This document shows, in pieces, positions 24,089 to 33,434 of a stretch of 64,000 bases of DNA. Position 1 is the first letter of the stretch. The number at the start of each line of letters is the position of its first letter. Both the position numbers and the translations under genes were made by a program. The notes below the pieces were generated by a model, which saw nothing but the letters and a program-made list of their open reading frames with translations, searched no databases and was not told the DNA's origin. Source of the DNA: Ruminococcus sp. (GTDB lineage: Bacteria > Bacillota > Clostridia > Lachnospirales > Lachnospiraceae); assembly GCA_013911065.1 (NCBI GenBank), contig JACERV010000017.1, positions 1 through 64,000 of the forward strand, written 5' to 3'.

Positions 24089-24658
24089 ATGGAAATAGAA
24101 AAACTACAGGGTATTATCGAGGCAATTCTTTTTACAATGGGCGAATCTGTAGAGCTCTCCAAAATTGCAGCGGTAACAGGACATGATGAAAATACAGCCA
24201 GGAAAATTATTTATAATATGATGGATAAATATGAGAGGGAGGACAGGGGAGTCCGTATCATTGAACTGGACAATTCCTTCCAGATGTGCACGAAAAGGGA
24301 AATGTATGAATATCTCATACAAATTGCCCGGCAGCCGAAAAAGTATGTCCTGACAGATGTTCTTTTGGAAACGCTCTCTATTGTAGCCTATAAACAGCCC
24401 GTTACAAAACTGGAAATCGAAAAAATACGGGGAGTAAAATCAGACCACGCCGTAAATAAACTGGTGGAGTATGGACTCGCCGAGGAAGTGGGACGAATGG
24501 ATGCCCCCGGCAGGCCGCTGCTGTTTGGAACAACGGAAGAATTCCTCCGCAGATTTAGTATTCAGTCACTGGACGAGCTGCCCACAATCAACCCGGAACA
24601 GGTAGAGCATTTTAAAGAAGAGGCAGAGGATGAGATACAGTTAAAGCTGGATGTCTGA
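24089..24658 (+). CDS. scpB: Segregation and condensation protein B
   Basis: A 189-residue dimeric winged-helix subunit of the SMC condensin complex. It has IIEAILFTMGE, LETLSIVAYKQPVTK and GLAEEVGRMDAPGRPLLFGTTEEFL, all family hallmarks. I take ATG 24089 as the start because AAAGGATGG lies eight bases upstream; in-frame TTG 24068 and ATG 24077 lack a ribosome site, so four to seven N-terminal residues are uncertain. It binds the ScpA central region. Confidence 0.94.
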   Translation: MEIEKLQGIIEAILFTMGESVELSKIAAVTGHDENTARKIIYNMMDKYEREDRGVRIIELDNSFQMCTKREMYEYLIQIARQPKKYVLTDVLLETLSIVAYKQPVTKLEIEKIRGVKSDHAVNKLVEYGLAEEVGRMDAPGRPLLFGTTEEFLRRFSIQSLDELPTINPEQVEHFKEEAEDEIQLKLDV

Positions 24659-24757
24659 TGAAATGCTTGTTCATAGCCAAACTGCAAGAAATGTGGTTCT
24701 ACCTGGATAGGTTTCTACATAAATACTAATAATATCGTATGTTGTGGAGTGCGCAGC

Positions 24758-26011
24758 ATGACTAAAAAGGCAAGAAGCAGGAAAAAGAATAGAATTACGG
24801 CACTTCTTCTAATCTGCTGTATCACATTTTTTACAGGACTTCCCGGCATGAAAATGCAAATGCAGGAGGTCCGGGCAGAGACAGAAGAACCAGAGAACTT
24901 ATACGCCCAGTCGGCAGTCCTGATGGATGCGGACAGCGGGCGTATTTTATTTTCAAAAAATGGACAGCAGGAGAAGGCTATGGCCAGCACAACGAAGATT
25001 ATGACCTGTATTCTGGCCCTGGAATATGGGAAGCTGGATGATGAAATGACAGCCAGCGCTTACGCTGCATCCCAGCCTAAGGTACATCTTGGAGTGAAAA
25101 AGGGGGAGAAACTTCGCCTCAGAGATTTGTTATATTCTCTTATGCTGGAATCCCATAATGATTCGGCAGTTATTATTGCGGAAAATATCGGAAAAAGTGT
25201 AGAAGGCTTTGCAGATATGATGAACGCAAAAGCAAAAGAACTGGGCTGCCGGAATACATATTTCATCACACCAAACGGTCTTGATGCGGCAGACGGAAAT
25301 GGAAGCCATCATACCACTGCAGAGGATCTGGCAAGAATCATGAAGTACTGTATTATGGAGTCACCCCGGAAGGATATGTTTCTGGAGATTACGAAAACAG
25401 CCAATTACCAGTTTACAGACTGCTCTGGAAAGCGTTCCTACGCCTGCACAAACCACAATGCATTTTTGCAGATGATGGATGGAGCGCTCTCCGGCAAGAC
25501 CGGATTCACAGGCGATGCGGGCTATTGTTATGTGGGGGCACTGGAAAGGGACGGAAGAACTTTTATTGTAACGCTGCTTGCCTGTGGATGGCCAAATAAC
25601 AAAAGCTATAAATGGTCGGACACAAAAACACTCATGAATTATGGACTGGAGCGTTATCAATATCAGAACATCTGGCAGGATGTAGAACCAGGCACTTTGA
25701 AGGTTTATAACGGAATTGACAGTCAAGCTCCTTTTGAAACAGAAACTGAAATTCCGCTTACTGTAGTGGGTGAAGACAAGGAATGGAAAATGCTTCTGAG
25801 GGATAATGAAAAAGTGGAAATGCAATGGAAAAAGGAGGAAGCAGCGGAAGCTCCCGTTAAAAAAGGACAGAAAGTAGGCGAGATACAATATACGTTGAAT
25901 GGAGAACAATTAAAAACTTATGATATTACCGCACAATGCAGCATACCGGAAAAGACTGGAAAATGGTATATAAAAACAGTTTTTGGTATGTATTTCCTAA
26001 AAGATATTTAG
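24758..26011 (+). CDS. D-alanyl-D-alanine carboxypeptidase (S11), second copy
   Basis: A 417-residue serine-type carboxypeptidase with a basic N-terminus and signal helix (about 10-30), then S77-T-T-K80, SHN in ESHNDSAV, and K247-T-G249. GGAG nine bases upstream supports ATG 24758 over a GTG at 24749. It is only moderately similar to the enzyme at 20219 and the two are separated by unrelated genes, so it is not a recent tandem duplicate. The C-terminal 20 residues are hydrophobic or amphipathic (WYIKTVFGMYFLK), as expected for PBP5-type membrane attachment. Confidence 0.9.
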   Translation: MTKKARSRKKNRITALLLICCITFFTGLPGMKMQMQEVRAETEEPENLYAQSAVLMDADSGRILFSKNGQQEKAMASTTKIMTCILALEYGKLDDEMTASAYAASQPKVHLGVKKGEKLRLRDLLYSLMLESHNDSAVIIAENIGKSVEGFADMMNAKAKELGCRNTYFITPNGLDAADGNGSHHTTAEDLARIMKYCIMESPRKDMFLEITKTANYQFTDCSGKRSYACTNHNAFLQMMDGALSGKTGFTGDAGYCYVGALERDGRTFIVTLLACGWPNNKSYKWSDTKTLMNYGLERYQYQNIWQDVEPGTLKVYNGIDSQAPFETETEIPLTVVGEDKEWKMLLRDNEKVEMQWKKEEAAEAPVKKGQKVGEIQYTLNGEQLKTYDITAQCSIPEKTGKWYIKTVFGMYFLKDI

Positions 26012-26045
26012 TTAAATTAAAATATATCAATAAAAATGATTAATT

Positions 26046-26075
26046 TTGTCACTGGTTAATGACAGCTTCTTATGT
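26046..26075 (+). promoter_or_regulatory. Possible promoter and operator of the leuA-araC gene
   Basis: TTGTCA (26046-26051), 18 bases, TTATGT (26070-26075). A dyad TGTCA (26047-26051)/TGACA (26060-26064) and a direct TTAAT repeat (26040, 26056) sit on it. The 123-base leader is too short for a T-box and none is seen. Confidence 0.4.
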
Positions 26076-26134
26076 TACTATGGGGGAAGATAAAAAAAGA
26101 CAATTAGTTTGATGAAATATAAGGAGATGTCATC

Positions 26135-28123
26135 ATGAGAAATTTTGAGAAATATAAGAAGATGTATTTCATGCCACCGAAGCCCGCTTTTGACTGGGTG
26201 AAAAAGGATTCCATCACTGTCCCTCCAATATGGTGCAGCGTAGATTTGAGAGATGGAAACCAGGCTTTGATAGAACCTATGGGACTGGACGAAAAGATTG
26301 AATTTTTTCAGCTTTTGCTGGATGTGGGCTTTAAGGAGATTGAAGTTGGCTTCCCGGCAGCTTCTGAGACAGAATACCAGTTTTTGAGGACTCTTATTGA
26401 GCAGAATATGATTCCTGAGGATGTAACAATCCAGGTTCTGACACAGGCCAGGGAACATATCATCAGAAGAACTTTTGAGGCAGTAAAAGGGGCCCCTCAT
26501 GCGGTAGTACATGTTTATAATTCTACATCCATTGCCCAGAGAGAGCAGGTATTTAAAAAGACTCCGGAAGAAATTAAAAAAATTGCAGTTGATGGGGCAA
26601 AGCTGCTGAAAAAACTGGCAGAAGAGACAGAAGGAAACTTTACCTTCCAGTATAGCCCGGAAAGCTTCCCGGGGACAGAGGTTGAGTATGCACTGGATGT
26701 ATGTAATGCAGTTCTTGATATATGGAAACCTTCTGAGGAAAATAAGGCCATCATTAATCTTCCCACTACTGTAGAAATAGCCATGCCTCATGTATTTGCC
26801 AGTCAGGTGGAATATTTCCATAAGAATCTCCTGTACAGGGAAAATGTGTTGCTTTCCCTTCACCCCCATAATGACAGAGGTACTGGTGTCAGTGATGCCG
26901 AGCTGGGAATTCTTGCAGGAGCCGACCGTATAGAAGGTACACTTTTTGGAAACGGAGAAAGAACCGGCAATGCGGATATTATCACCCTTGCAATGAATAT
27001 GTTCTCTCACGGCGTAGACCCAAAACTGGATTTTTCTAATATGGGCGAAATCTGTGAGATATATGAAAGACTCACAGGAATGGAAGTATCTCCGCGCCAG
27101 CCTTATGCGGGAGATTTGGTATTTACCGCTTTTTCAGGCTCCCACCAGGATGCAATTGCCAAGGGAATGTTGTGGAGAGAGGAAAAGCGGGATAGTAACT
27201 GGACAGTACCTTATCTTCCAATTGATCCCAAGGATGTGGGCAGAAGATATGATTCTGACGTAATAAGGATTAACAGCCAGTCCGGTAAGGGCGGGGTTAA
27301 TTACATACTAAAGCAGAATTTTGGTATCAACCTTCCGGATAAGATGAAAGAAGAAGTGGGGTATCTGGTAAAGGATGTCTCAGATAAGGCTCATAAGGAG
27401 CTGAGCCCGGATTGGATTTATCAAATTTTTGAAGATAATTATATTACTGTAAAACCAGTCTTTACAGTAGATGAGTGTCATTATAAACAAGAAAACGGTA
27501 TTTTGGCAGAAGCTGTCATTCACCACGCAAGTGCTGACCGGGTGATTACAGGTGTAGGGAACGGACGCCTGGATGCAGTAAGCAATGCAATCAAGCATTA
27601 TTTTGACATTAACTATGAGCTGGCATTTTATGAGGAGCACTCCCTGACAGAAGGTTCTTCCTCTAAGGCGGTTGCTTATGTAGGGGTAATATGCAATAAA
27701 AAGAAATACTGGGGCGTAGGAATTGATGCCGATATTATAAAAGCATCGGTGGAAGCATTGGTTGTAGCTGTTAACAAAATCGACGAGATTAAAAATTCTG
27801 AGAGCTGTAAAGATGAGAGATTACTAGAAATTACAAATTATCTTTATGCGAATTACAAGGATGTGACCCTGGATGATTTATCTGAAAAGTTTTTCCTTAC
27901 CAAACCTTATTTGTCGAAATACATTAAAGAAAAATCGGGGATGACTTTTGGGGATACCTTAAAGGAAATACGGATGAAAAAGGCACGGGCAATGCTGAAG
28001 AGCAATAATACAACCGTAGAAAGTATTGCTGAATCTGTGGGATATCAAAATGTAGAGCATTTCAACAGAGTGTTTAAGAAAATGTATCATATGACCCCTG
28101 TACAGTTTAGGAACCGAAGATAA
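26135..28123 (+). CDS. leuA: 2-isopropylmalate synthase fused to an AraC-type HTH domain
   Basis: A 662-residue fusion in one unbroken frame. Residues 1 to about 553 are a complete long-form 2-isopropylmalate synthase, the first committed enzyme of leucine synthesis: D37-L-R-D40-G-N-Q in the catalytic barrel, H243-P-H-N-D247 for the metal, and the C-terminal leucine-responsive domain ([18 protein letters not shown]). From residue 560 to 662 is a full double-helix-turn-helix AraC domain, including [20 protein letters not shown] and the second-HTH signature [17 protein letters not shown]. LeuA enzymes normally end after the regulatory domain. The sensor domain sits directly before the DNA-binding domain, so the protein could report leucine to transcription. 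Start: AAGGAGATG upstream. Confidence 0.9.
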   Translation: MRNFEKYKKMYFMPPKPAFDWVKKDSITVPPIWCSVDLRDGNQALIEPMGLDEKIEFFQLLLDVGFKEIEVGFPAASETEYQFLRTLIEQNMIPEDVTIQVLTQAREHIIRRTFEAVKGAPHAVVHVYNSTSIAQREQVFKKTPEEIKKIAVDGAKLLKKLAEETEGNFTFQYSPESFPGTEVEYALDVCNAVLDIWKPSEENKAIINLPTTVEIAMPHVFASQVEYFHKNLLYRENVLLSLHPHNDRGTGVSDAELGILAGADRIEGTLFGNGERTGNADIITLAMNMFSHGVDPKLDFSNMGEICEIYERLTGMEVSPRQPYAGDLVFTAFSGSHQDAIAKGMLWREEKRDSNWTVPYLPIDPKDVGRRYDSDVIRINSQSGKGGVNYILKQNFGINLPDKMKEEVGYLVKDVSDKAHKELSPDWIYQIFEDNYITVKPVFTVDECHYKQENGILAEAVIHHASADRVITGVGNGRLDAVSNAIKHYFDINYELAFYEEHSLTEGSSSKAVAYVGVICNKKKYWGVGIDADIIKASVEALVVAVNKIDEIKNSESCKDERLLEITNYLYANYKDVTLDDLSEKFFLTKPYLSKYIKEKSGMTFGDTLKEIRMKKARAMLKSNNTTVESIAESVGYQNVEHFNRVFKKMYHMTPVQFRNRR

Positions 28124-28128
28124 AAAGA

Positions 28129-28153
28129 ACCGGTGCAGCATCGCTGCACCGGT
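28129..28153. terminator. Bidirectional terminator between leuA-araC and the peptide transporter
   Basis: Perfect 11-bp stem ACCGGTGCAGC (28129-28139) and GCTGCACCGGT (28143-28153) with a 3-base loop. A T-rich tract follows on the plus strand and CTTTTT on the minus strand. Confidence 0.92.
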
Positions 28154-28169
28154 CCCCTTTATTTTATTC

Positions 28170-29513
28170 TTATTTTTCTTCAGCAAGTTTATCAAGCTTA
28201 CCGCTCATAAGCCAAAGAATAACACCCAGAATGATTACAACGGCTGCAACTGAACCATATCCTGCCTGGAATGGAACTGTCTTCAGGAAAGCATACAGTG
28301 CTGGATAAATCATGGTTGCAAAGAACACGGCGATTGGCCAAAGTCCCAGCAACAAGCCTAATACCTTAGCAGGTGCAAACATTGTAATAAAAGAGTTGCC
28401 AAGAGGAGAGAAGACCATCTCACCAACTGACATCAATAATGCGATTACAATAATCCAAAGCAGTGATGCCTGGCCTTCGCCTCTGATGATATCAGCAAGT
28501 ACCATAGCCACAAAAGAGCATCCGACTAAAATCATACCAAGAGATGTCTTTTTGAACATACTCAAATCGCCCTTAGGACGTCTTGCAAGTCTTGCCCAAA
28601 CACCAGCAAGTACTGGTCCGAGAATGATACATGTGATTGCATTAAGAGAGTCAAAGTAGGATGTAGGAACCTGCCAGCTTCCGATATACCAGTTTGCACG
28701 GTTCAGGAAGTCTGCACCATCACCATATCCAAAATAGAAGTATGCAGGCATATATGCCATATACCATACCACCCAGAACACGATTGAAAACATAGTAACC
28801 AGGACAATAGCAAGGATACGTTTCTTATCACTTGTTGTAAGAGGCTGGGTTTCTTCAGCCTTTTTCTTTTTACTGTCAATGAACTTTCTCTGGTCATGCT
28901 TGAATGGTTTTTTACCTGCATCACCCAGTGCTTTCTGGTTTAGACCGAACCAGATGGCATCCACAAAAAGGAAGATTGCACAGAGCAGGAATACAAAGTT
29001 ATATCCCCTTGAGTCTGCTGCAAGTACAACAAAGGTTGTTCCAATAAATGAACCGATATTTACAAATGAATACTGGATAGAGAAGGCTTCGGTCAGCTCA
29101 TCCTTGTCTTCAAACAAAAGGCCATTTACACCAGATAAATTTCCTTTAAACAGACCAGTTCCAACTGCCACAAAGAGAATCATCACCCATACAAGTGTAG
29201 TAGAGTTCGCCTGCCATGTACATAAGTAACCAATGCCCATTAAAATCATACCTGTGATAACACAGATTCTCGGGCTTAACCAGTAGTCAGCAATATATCC
29301 ACCGATAATTGGTGTAATATAAGTAGCTGCTACGAAAATAGCGGACATAGATGCTGCTTTGGCATCTGTCAGCCCAAGGCCGCCGCCTGCTGCATTCGTT
29401 GCGATCCAAATTGCCAGTAAATATTTTACTGTATAGAATGCACAACGCTCAAATGTGAAACCTAAGGCACATACGTAAAAACCAAAAGGTTTCCTCTTTT
29501 TTGTTGCTTCCAT
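28170..29513 (-). CDS. POT/PTR family proton:oligopeptide symporter
   Basis: A 447-residue transporter with about twelve to fourteen helices that imports di- and tripeptides with protons. GGYIADYWLSPR is the POT version of the major-facilitator loop motif. In helix 1 the usual E-x-x-E-R is partly changed: FTFERCAFYT keeps the final E-R and a Tyr but lacks the first Glu. ATG 29513 is used because GGAGGG is just upstream and the longer frame would run through the promoter. It is divergent from an Xaa-Pro aminopeptidase, a sensible pairing of peptide uptake and peptide breakdown. Confidence 0.88.
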   Translation of the reverse strand: MEATKKRKPFGFYVCALGFTFERCAFYTVKYLLAIWIATNAAGGGLGLTDAKAASMSAIFVAATYITPIIGGYIADYWLSPRICVITGMILMGIGYLCTWQANSTTLVWVMILFVAVGTGLFKGNLSGVNGLLFEDKDELTEAFSIQYSFVNIGSFIGTTFVVLAADSRGYNFVFLLCAIFLFVDAIWFGLNQKALGDAGKKPFKHDQRKFIDSKKKKAEETQPLTTSDKKRILAIVLVTMFSIVFWVVWYMAYMPAYFYFGYGDGADFLNRANWYIGSWQVPTSYFDSLNAITCIILGPVLAGVWARLARRPKGDLSMFKKTSLGMILVGCSFVAMVLADIIRGEGQASLLWIIVIALLMSVGEMVFSPLGNSFITMFAPAKVLGLLLGLWPIAVFFATMIYPALYAFLKTVPFQAGYGSVAAVVIILGVILWLMSGKLDKLAEEK

Positions 29514-29641
29514 AATAAAAACCCTCCAATTAGCTTTTAATTTTAGCACAATACAGTGCAAAATATTGATGAGAATACATACCAGATATTCTCTAAAATG
29601 ATTAGAAAAACCTCCTTTGTCAAAATTTTCTCCACGAAAAG

Positions 29642-29670
29642 ATTGTACCATAGTTTATACAAAAGAACAA
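29642..29670 (-). promoter_or_regulatory. Promoter of the peptide transporter
   Basis: Minus strand: TTGTTC (29670-29665), 17 bases, TACAAT (29647-29642). It leaves an untranslated leader of about 120 bases. Confidence 0.65.
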
Positions 29671-29940
29671 ACAAATTTTAATACTTTTTTAATAAATTTT
29701 TATACACTTTTTATAAGTTTTCCATTGTATTATTATACCTAAAATGAATAAAAATAACATAAAATTTTATATTTATATTTTAATTACTAAATATCTACTA
29801 TATATTTATATATTGTTAAAAAAATATCAAAATATTCATTTTCATATTTTCTATTTCAAACTAGATAATATACACTAAAATTATTAAAAATTAAATCTTA
29901 TTTTAATCAGGTCGGACAAAAACACAATCAAATAAGGCGA
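29671..29940. other. AT-rich intergenic island
   Basis: The middle of the 505-base gap between the divergent transporter and aminopeptidase genes is almost pure A+T, with many short A and T runs. No reading frame, tRNA, or DnaA-box cluster is visible. It may be intrinsically curved DNA or an UP-type activating region for the two flanking promoters. Confidence 0.6.
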
Positions 29941-29958
29941 AACATTTCTCTGCTGAAA

Positions 29959-29987
29959 TTGTATTACAAGATAAATAGTGATATACT
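29959..29987 (+). promoter_or_regulatory. Promoter of the Xaa-Pro aminopeptidase
   Basis: TTGTAT (29959-29964), 17 bases, TATACT (29982-29987), placing the start of transcription about 25 bases before the ATG at 30019. Confidence 0.7.
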
Positions 29988-30018
29988 ATTTTGTATTGAA
30001 AGAAAAGGAGGTTTTTTC

Positions 30019-31806
30019 ATGAAAGTTTCAGAAAGAGTTGACAGGCTTCGCCAGTTAATGGAAGAGAAGGGGATTGATGCTTATGTTATCCCTACGGCAG
30101 ATTATCACCAAAGTGAGTATGTTGGGGAACACTTTAAGGTGAGAGCTTTTATGACCGGGTTTACCGGGTCTGCGGGAACGGCTGTTTTTACAAAAGATGA
30201 GGCCGGTATGTGGACAGACGGACGATATTTTATTCAGGCTGCCCTGCAGATGAAGGGGACCGGGGTTGCGCTCCGCAAAGCTGGAGAGCCAGGAGTTCCT
30301 ACGATTGAAGAATATTTAAAAGAATCACTTCCGAATGGCGGTGTGATCGGATTTGACGGCCGCACAGTAGGAGTGGATGAGGGACAAGCTTATGCTGATA
30401 TTGCTGCGGCAAAAGGCGGAAGTGTTGTTTATGACTGTGATCTGGCAGATAGCATATGGGCAGACAGACCAGCTTTATCAGAAAAACCTGCATTTTTGCT
30501 GGATTTAAAATATGCCGGTGAGACAACTGCCTCCAAGCTGGAGCGTGTGAGAGCCAAAATGAAGGCGGCCGGTGCGAACGCCCATATTATTACAAGCTTA
30601 GATGATACTGGATGGCTTTTGAATGTACGTGGAGATGATGTAGAGTATTTTCCTCTGCTGCTTTCTTATGCGATTATAAAGATGGATTCTGTGGAACTTT
30701 ATGCAGACGAACGTAAATTTAATGATGAGATTAAAGCAGAATTTGAAAAAAATAGGGTTTGTATACATGCATACAATGATGTCTATGAAGCTGTCAGAAT
30801 ATTTGGGGCAGAAGATGTCATCCTGATTGATCCCAAACGGATGAACTATGCACTTTATAATAACATTCCCAAAGCTGCTAAGACCGTTAAGCAGGAAAAT
30901 CCTACTATTATTATGAAGGCCGTTAAGAATGATGTAGAAGTTCAAAATATTAAAAAAGCTCATATCAAAGACGGCATAGCGCATACGAAGTTTATGTACT
31001 GGCTGAAAAAGAACATAGGTAAACTAGAAATTACAGAGCTTAGCGCATCTGATAAACTGGAAGAATTCCGCAGACAGCAGGAGAATTTCCTGTGGCCCAG
31101 CTTTGAGCCAATCTGTGCCTATAAAGAGCATGCAGCGATTGTGCATTACTCTTCTTCTCCTGAGACGAACATAGAAATGAAAGAAGAGGGGCTGTTCCTG
31201 ACAGACACAGGCGGACATTATTATGAAGGCTCTACAGATATTACACGGACAATTGCCCTGGGTGAGGTCAGCCAGACAGAAAAGGATCATTTCACCGCAG
31301 TTGCTGCAAGTATGCTGAACCTGGCCGATGCGAGATTTCTTTATGGCTGTATTGGTATGAATCTTGATTATGTAGCAAGGGAACCTTTCTGGAGGCAAAA
31401 CTTAAACTATAACCACGGAACCGGACACGGCGTTGGCTACCTTGGAAATATCCATGAACCTCCTACAGGTTTCCGCTGGCAGTACCGCCCTCATGAAACC
31501 TGCCCATTTGAAGCAAATATGATTATTACAGATGAGCCAGGGATCTATATCGAAGGTTCACATGGTATTCGTATAGAGAATGAATTGTTAGTATGCAAAG
31601 GGGTAAAAAATGAATACGGTCAGTTCATGCATTTTGAACCTGTTACATTTGTTCCCATCGATTTGGATGCCATCAATCCGGAGCTGTTAACCGAAAAAGA
31701 GAAAGCACTTCTGAACGATTATCATAAAAAGGTTTACGAGCTTATAGCTCCGCATCTGACAGAAAAAGAACAGGAATGGCTCAAAGACTATACAAGGGCG
31801 GTCTAA
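30019..31806 (+). CDS. Xaa-Pro aminopeptidase, M24B family
   Basis: A 595-residue dimetal aminopeptidase that removes N-terminal residues preceding proline. It has two creatinase-like N-terminal domains and a C-terminal pita-bread domain with the five metal ligands: the two Asp in TDTGGHYYEGSTDITR, His in GTGHGVGYLGNIHEPP, and two Glu in TDEPGIYIEGSHGIRIENE. The length matches the long form also found in eukaryotic cytosolic aminopeptidase P. AAGGAGG precedes ATG 30019. It is cytoplasmic, with no signal peptide, so it would process peptides brought in by the divergent POT transporter. Confidence 0.93.
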   Translation: MKVSERVDRLRQLMEEKGIDAYVIPTADYHQSEYVGEHFKVRAFMTGFTGSAGTAVFTKDEAGMWTDGRYFIQAALQMKGTGVALRKAGEPGVPTIEEYLKESLPNGGVIGFDGRTVGVDEGQAYADIAAAKGGSVVYDCDLADSIWADRPALSEKPAFLLDLKYAGETTASKLERVRAKMKAAGANAHIITSLDDTGWLLNVRGDDVEYFPLLLSYAIIKMDSVELYADERKFNDEIKAEFEKNRVCIHAYNDVYEAVRIFGAEDVILIDPKRMNYALYNNIPKAAKTVKQENPTIIMKAVKNDVEVQNIKKAHIKDGIAHTKFMYWLKKNIGKLEITELSASDKLEEFRRQQENFLWPSFEPICAYKEHAAIVHYSSSPETNIEMKEEGLFLTDTGGHYYEGSTDITRTIALGEVSQTEKDHFTAVAASMLNLADARFLYGCIGMNLDYVAREPFWRQNLNYNHGTGHGVGYLGNIHEPPTGFRWQYRPHETCPFEANMIITDEPGIYIEGSHGIRIENELLVCKGVKNEYGQFMHFEPVTFVPIDLDAINPELLTEKEKALLNDYHKKVYELIAPHLTEKEQEWLKDYTRAV

Positions 31807-31874
31807 GAGCAGATTCAAAATCACCAAGAATACTCCATACCCATTGCACTGTTGATACAGAAGGGACGATAAAT

Positions 31875-32351
31875 ATGAGTATACCTGAAGTTAAAAATAT
31901 CCCAGATACCCTATCTTTTGGCATTGGATATTTAAAGCGGCCTGCAGACAGTCCTAATAAGATTGAGAACTATACACTGCTGGATATAAATCCGGCTTTT
32001 GAAGAATTGACAGGATGGAACAGGGAGCATGTGTTAAATAAGAGAGTGTCCGAGATTTTCAGCCATGAAGATCCTGCGGTGTTTTCCTGGCCATTATATC
32101 TTGAAAATGCTGGACGGTCGGGAAAAAACCAGGAAACAGTGCAATGGTTCGAGGAGTTTAAACGGTATCTTAAAATGACGGTTATACCCTCGGACAATAC
32201 ATCCTTTATGGTTATCATTCAACATCCTTACAAAGAAGAAGCTATAGCCAGTCAAAAAGAAGATTTAATTCCATTGCTGAAGGATTTGAATATAATTTTT
32301 AATAATACCCATGATGCCATCAGCCTTGTGGAATACACTAAGATAGAATAA
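31875..32351 (+). CDS. PAS-domain protein, apparently truncated
   Basis: A 158-residue product starting MSIPEVKNIP with AAGGGACG upstream. Residues about 12-125 form a PAS domain (GIGYLKRP, LLDINPAFEELTGW, RVSEIFSHED). After it the text FNNTHDAISLVEYTK looks like the opening of a second PAS domain but stops within a few residues. Such proteins normally continue into further PAS and a kinase, cyclase or HTH output domain, so this is likely a 3'-deleted remnant, although a stand-alone PAS sensor cannot be excluded. It sits between the aminopeptidase and the RpiR operon promoter. Confidence 0.65.
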   Translation: MSIPEVKNIPDTLSFGIGYLKRPADSPNKIENYTLLDINPAFEELTGWNREHVLNKRVSEIFSHEDPAVFSWPLYLENAGRSGKNQETVQWFEEFKRYLKMTVIPSDNTSFMVIIQHPYKEEAIASQKEDLIPLLKDLNIIFNNTHDAISLVEYTKIE

Positions 32352-32382
32352 AGTTCTCAAAGCTTTCCATGTATGTTCCTCC

Positions 32383-32411
32383 TTGCAATCAAAATCCCAG
32401 TATTGTATAAT
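32383..32411 (+). promoter_or_regulatory. Promoter of the rpiR-like operon
   Basis: TTGCAA (32383-32388), 17 bases, TATAAT (32406-32411). It lies inside the longest possible reading frame of the regulator, which argues for the downstream GTG start at 32481. Confidence 0.75.
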
Positions 32412-32480
32412 CAGAATGTTAAATTGGTAAAACAGAAAGAAACTGGGACATTTCCCAGAACCATGAGAAGAGGAACTACT

Positions 32481-33434
32481 GTGAATGAAAATAGTTTAAA
32501 CACAAACGAAAACAGCACAAATGAGCTGTTGTTTAGAATTGAGGAAAAATATAAGCGTCTCAGCAAGGGACAAAAGCGCCTCGCCGACTATGTCTGTGAG
32601 AATTATGATAAAGCAGTATTTTTAACGGCTGCGCGGCTTGGAGAGATTGTGGGGGTTAGTGAGTCCACGGTAGTACGTTTTGCCACGCAGCTTGGATATA
32701 AAGGATATCCCGGATTTCAGAAAGCTCTGGAAGAGCTGGTACGCAACCGGTTGAATTCTATCCAAAGAATGGAAGTGACTTACGGCAGAATCAGCCAGTC
32801 TGAGATTCTCACCACCGTATTGCAGTCTGATATTGAAAAAATCAAGCTGACTCTTGCGGCTATCGACCAAAAAGCTTTTGAACTTGCAATTGATACGATT
32901 CTGAGTGCCAGAAAGATTTATGTGATTGGAATACGAAGCTGTGCTCCTTTAGCAACATTTCTTACATTTTATCTGAATTTAATCTGCGAAGATGTGACCG
33001 CCGTGGACACAAACAGTTCCAGTGAGATTTTTGAGCAGCTTATCCGTATTAATGAAAAAGATGTCATCATTGGAATCAGTTTTCCCAGGTATTCCATGCG
33101 TACTTTAAAGGCGTTGGAATTTGCCAGCAACCGAAAAGCAAAGGTGATTACATTGACCGACAGTATACATTCTCCTATGAATCTATATTCCTCCTGCAAT
33201 CTGATTGCAAGAAGTGACATGGCTTCTATTGTGGATTCTCTTGTTGCTCCCCTTAGTGTGATTAATGCTTTAGTGGTGGCTCTCTGTATGAAAAAGCAGA
33301 ATGAAGTAATCACTACTCTCGAAACATTAGAAAAAATATGGGACGAATATCAGGTATACAGTGCAGATGAGCTGAACCAAGTGAGAAGTACGCTCTCTGT
33401 AACCGCAGACCCGAAAGGAAAAGAAGATGAGTAA
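32481..33434 (+). CDS. RpiR/MurR-family transcriptional regulator
   Basis: A 317-residue regulator. An N-terminal RpiR-type helix-turn-helix (about 14-90, AARLGEIVGVSESTVVRFATQLGYKGYPGFQ) is joined to a SIS sugar-phosphate-binding domain (about 125-255, KIYVIGIRSCAPLATFL and GISFPRYSMRTLKALEFA). Members respond to phosphosugars such as N-acetylmuramic acid 6-phosphate. I choose GTG 32481 because GAGGA precedes it and the promoter lies further upstream; ATG 32463 is an alternative. It leads a run of housekeeping genes rather than sugar genes, so its targets are probably elsewhere. Confidence 0.86.
   Translation: MNENSLNTNENSTNELLFRIEEKYKRLSKGQKRLADYVCENYDKAVFLTAARLGEIVGVSESTVVRFATQLGYKGYPGFQKALEELVRNRLNSIQRMEVTYGRISQSEILTTVLQSDIEKIKLTLAAIDQKAFELAIDTILSARKIYVIGIRSCAPLATFLTFYLNLICEDVTAVDTNSSSEIFEQLIRINEKDVIIGISFPRYSMRTLKALEFASNRKAKVITLTDSIHSPMNLYSSCNLIARSDMASIVDSLVAPLSVINALVVALCMKKQNEVITTLETLEKIWDEYQVYSADELNQVRSTLSVTADPKGKEDE

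Noticed and set aside
20219-26011. Recent duplication of D,D-carboxypeptidase genes
   Set aside because: The proteins at 20219 and 24758 share catalytic motifs but differ widely in linkers and tails and are separated by unrelated genes.
26012-26134. T-box or leucine leader peptide ahead of leuA
   Set aside because: The gap is only 123 bases; no T-box core or run of Leu codons was found.
26078-27010. A 310-codon open frame on the minus strand opposite leuA
   Set aside because: It mirrors the codon bias of leuA, has no ribosome site, and its translation is rich in Cys, Phe and His without any domain pattern.
29514-29651. 46-residue N-terminal extension of the peptide transporter
   Set aside because: The extended frame runs through the promoter at 29642-29670, while GGAGGG precedes ATG 29513.
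29671-29940. Replication origin in the AT-rich gap
   Set aside because: No cluster of DnaA boxes (TTATCCACA) and no dnaA, dnaN or plasmid rep gene nearby.
31776-31874. 33-residue N-terminal extension of the PAS protein
   Set aside because: It overlaps the aminopeptidase end, has no ribosome site, and reads as unconserved sequence.
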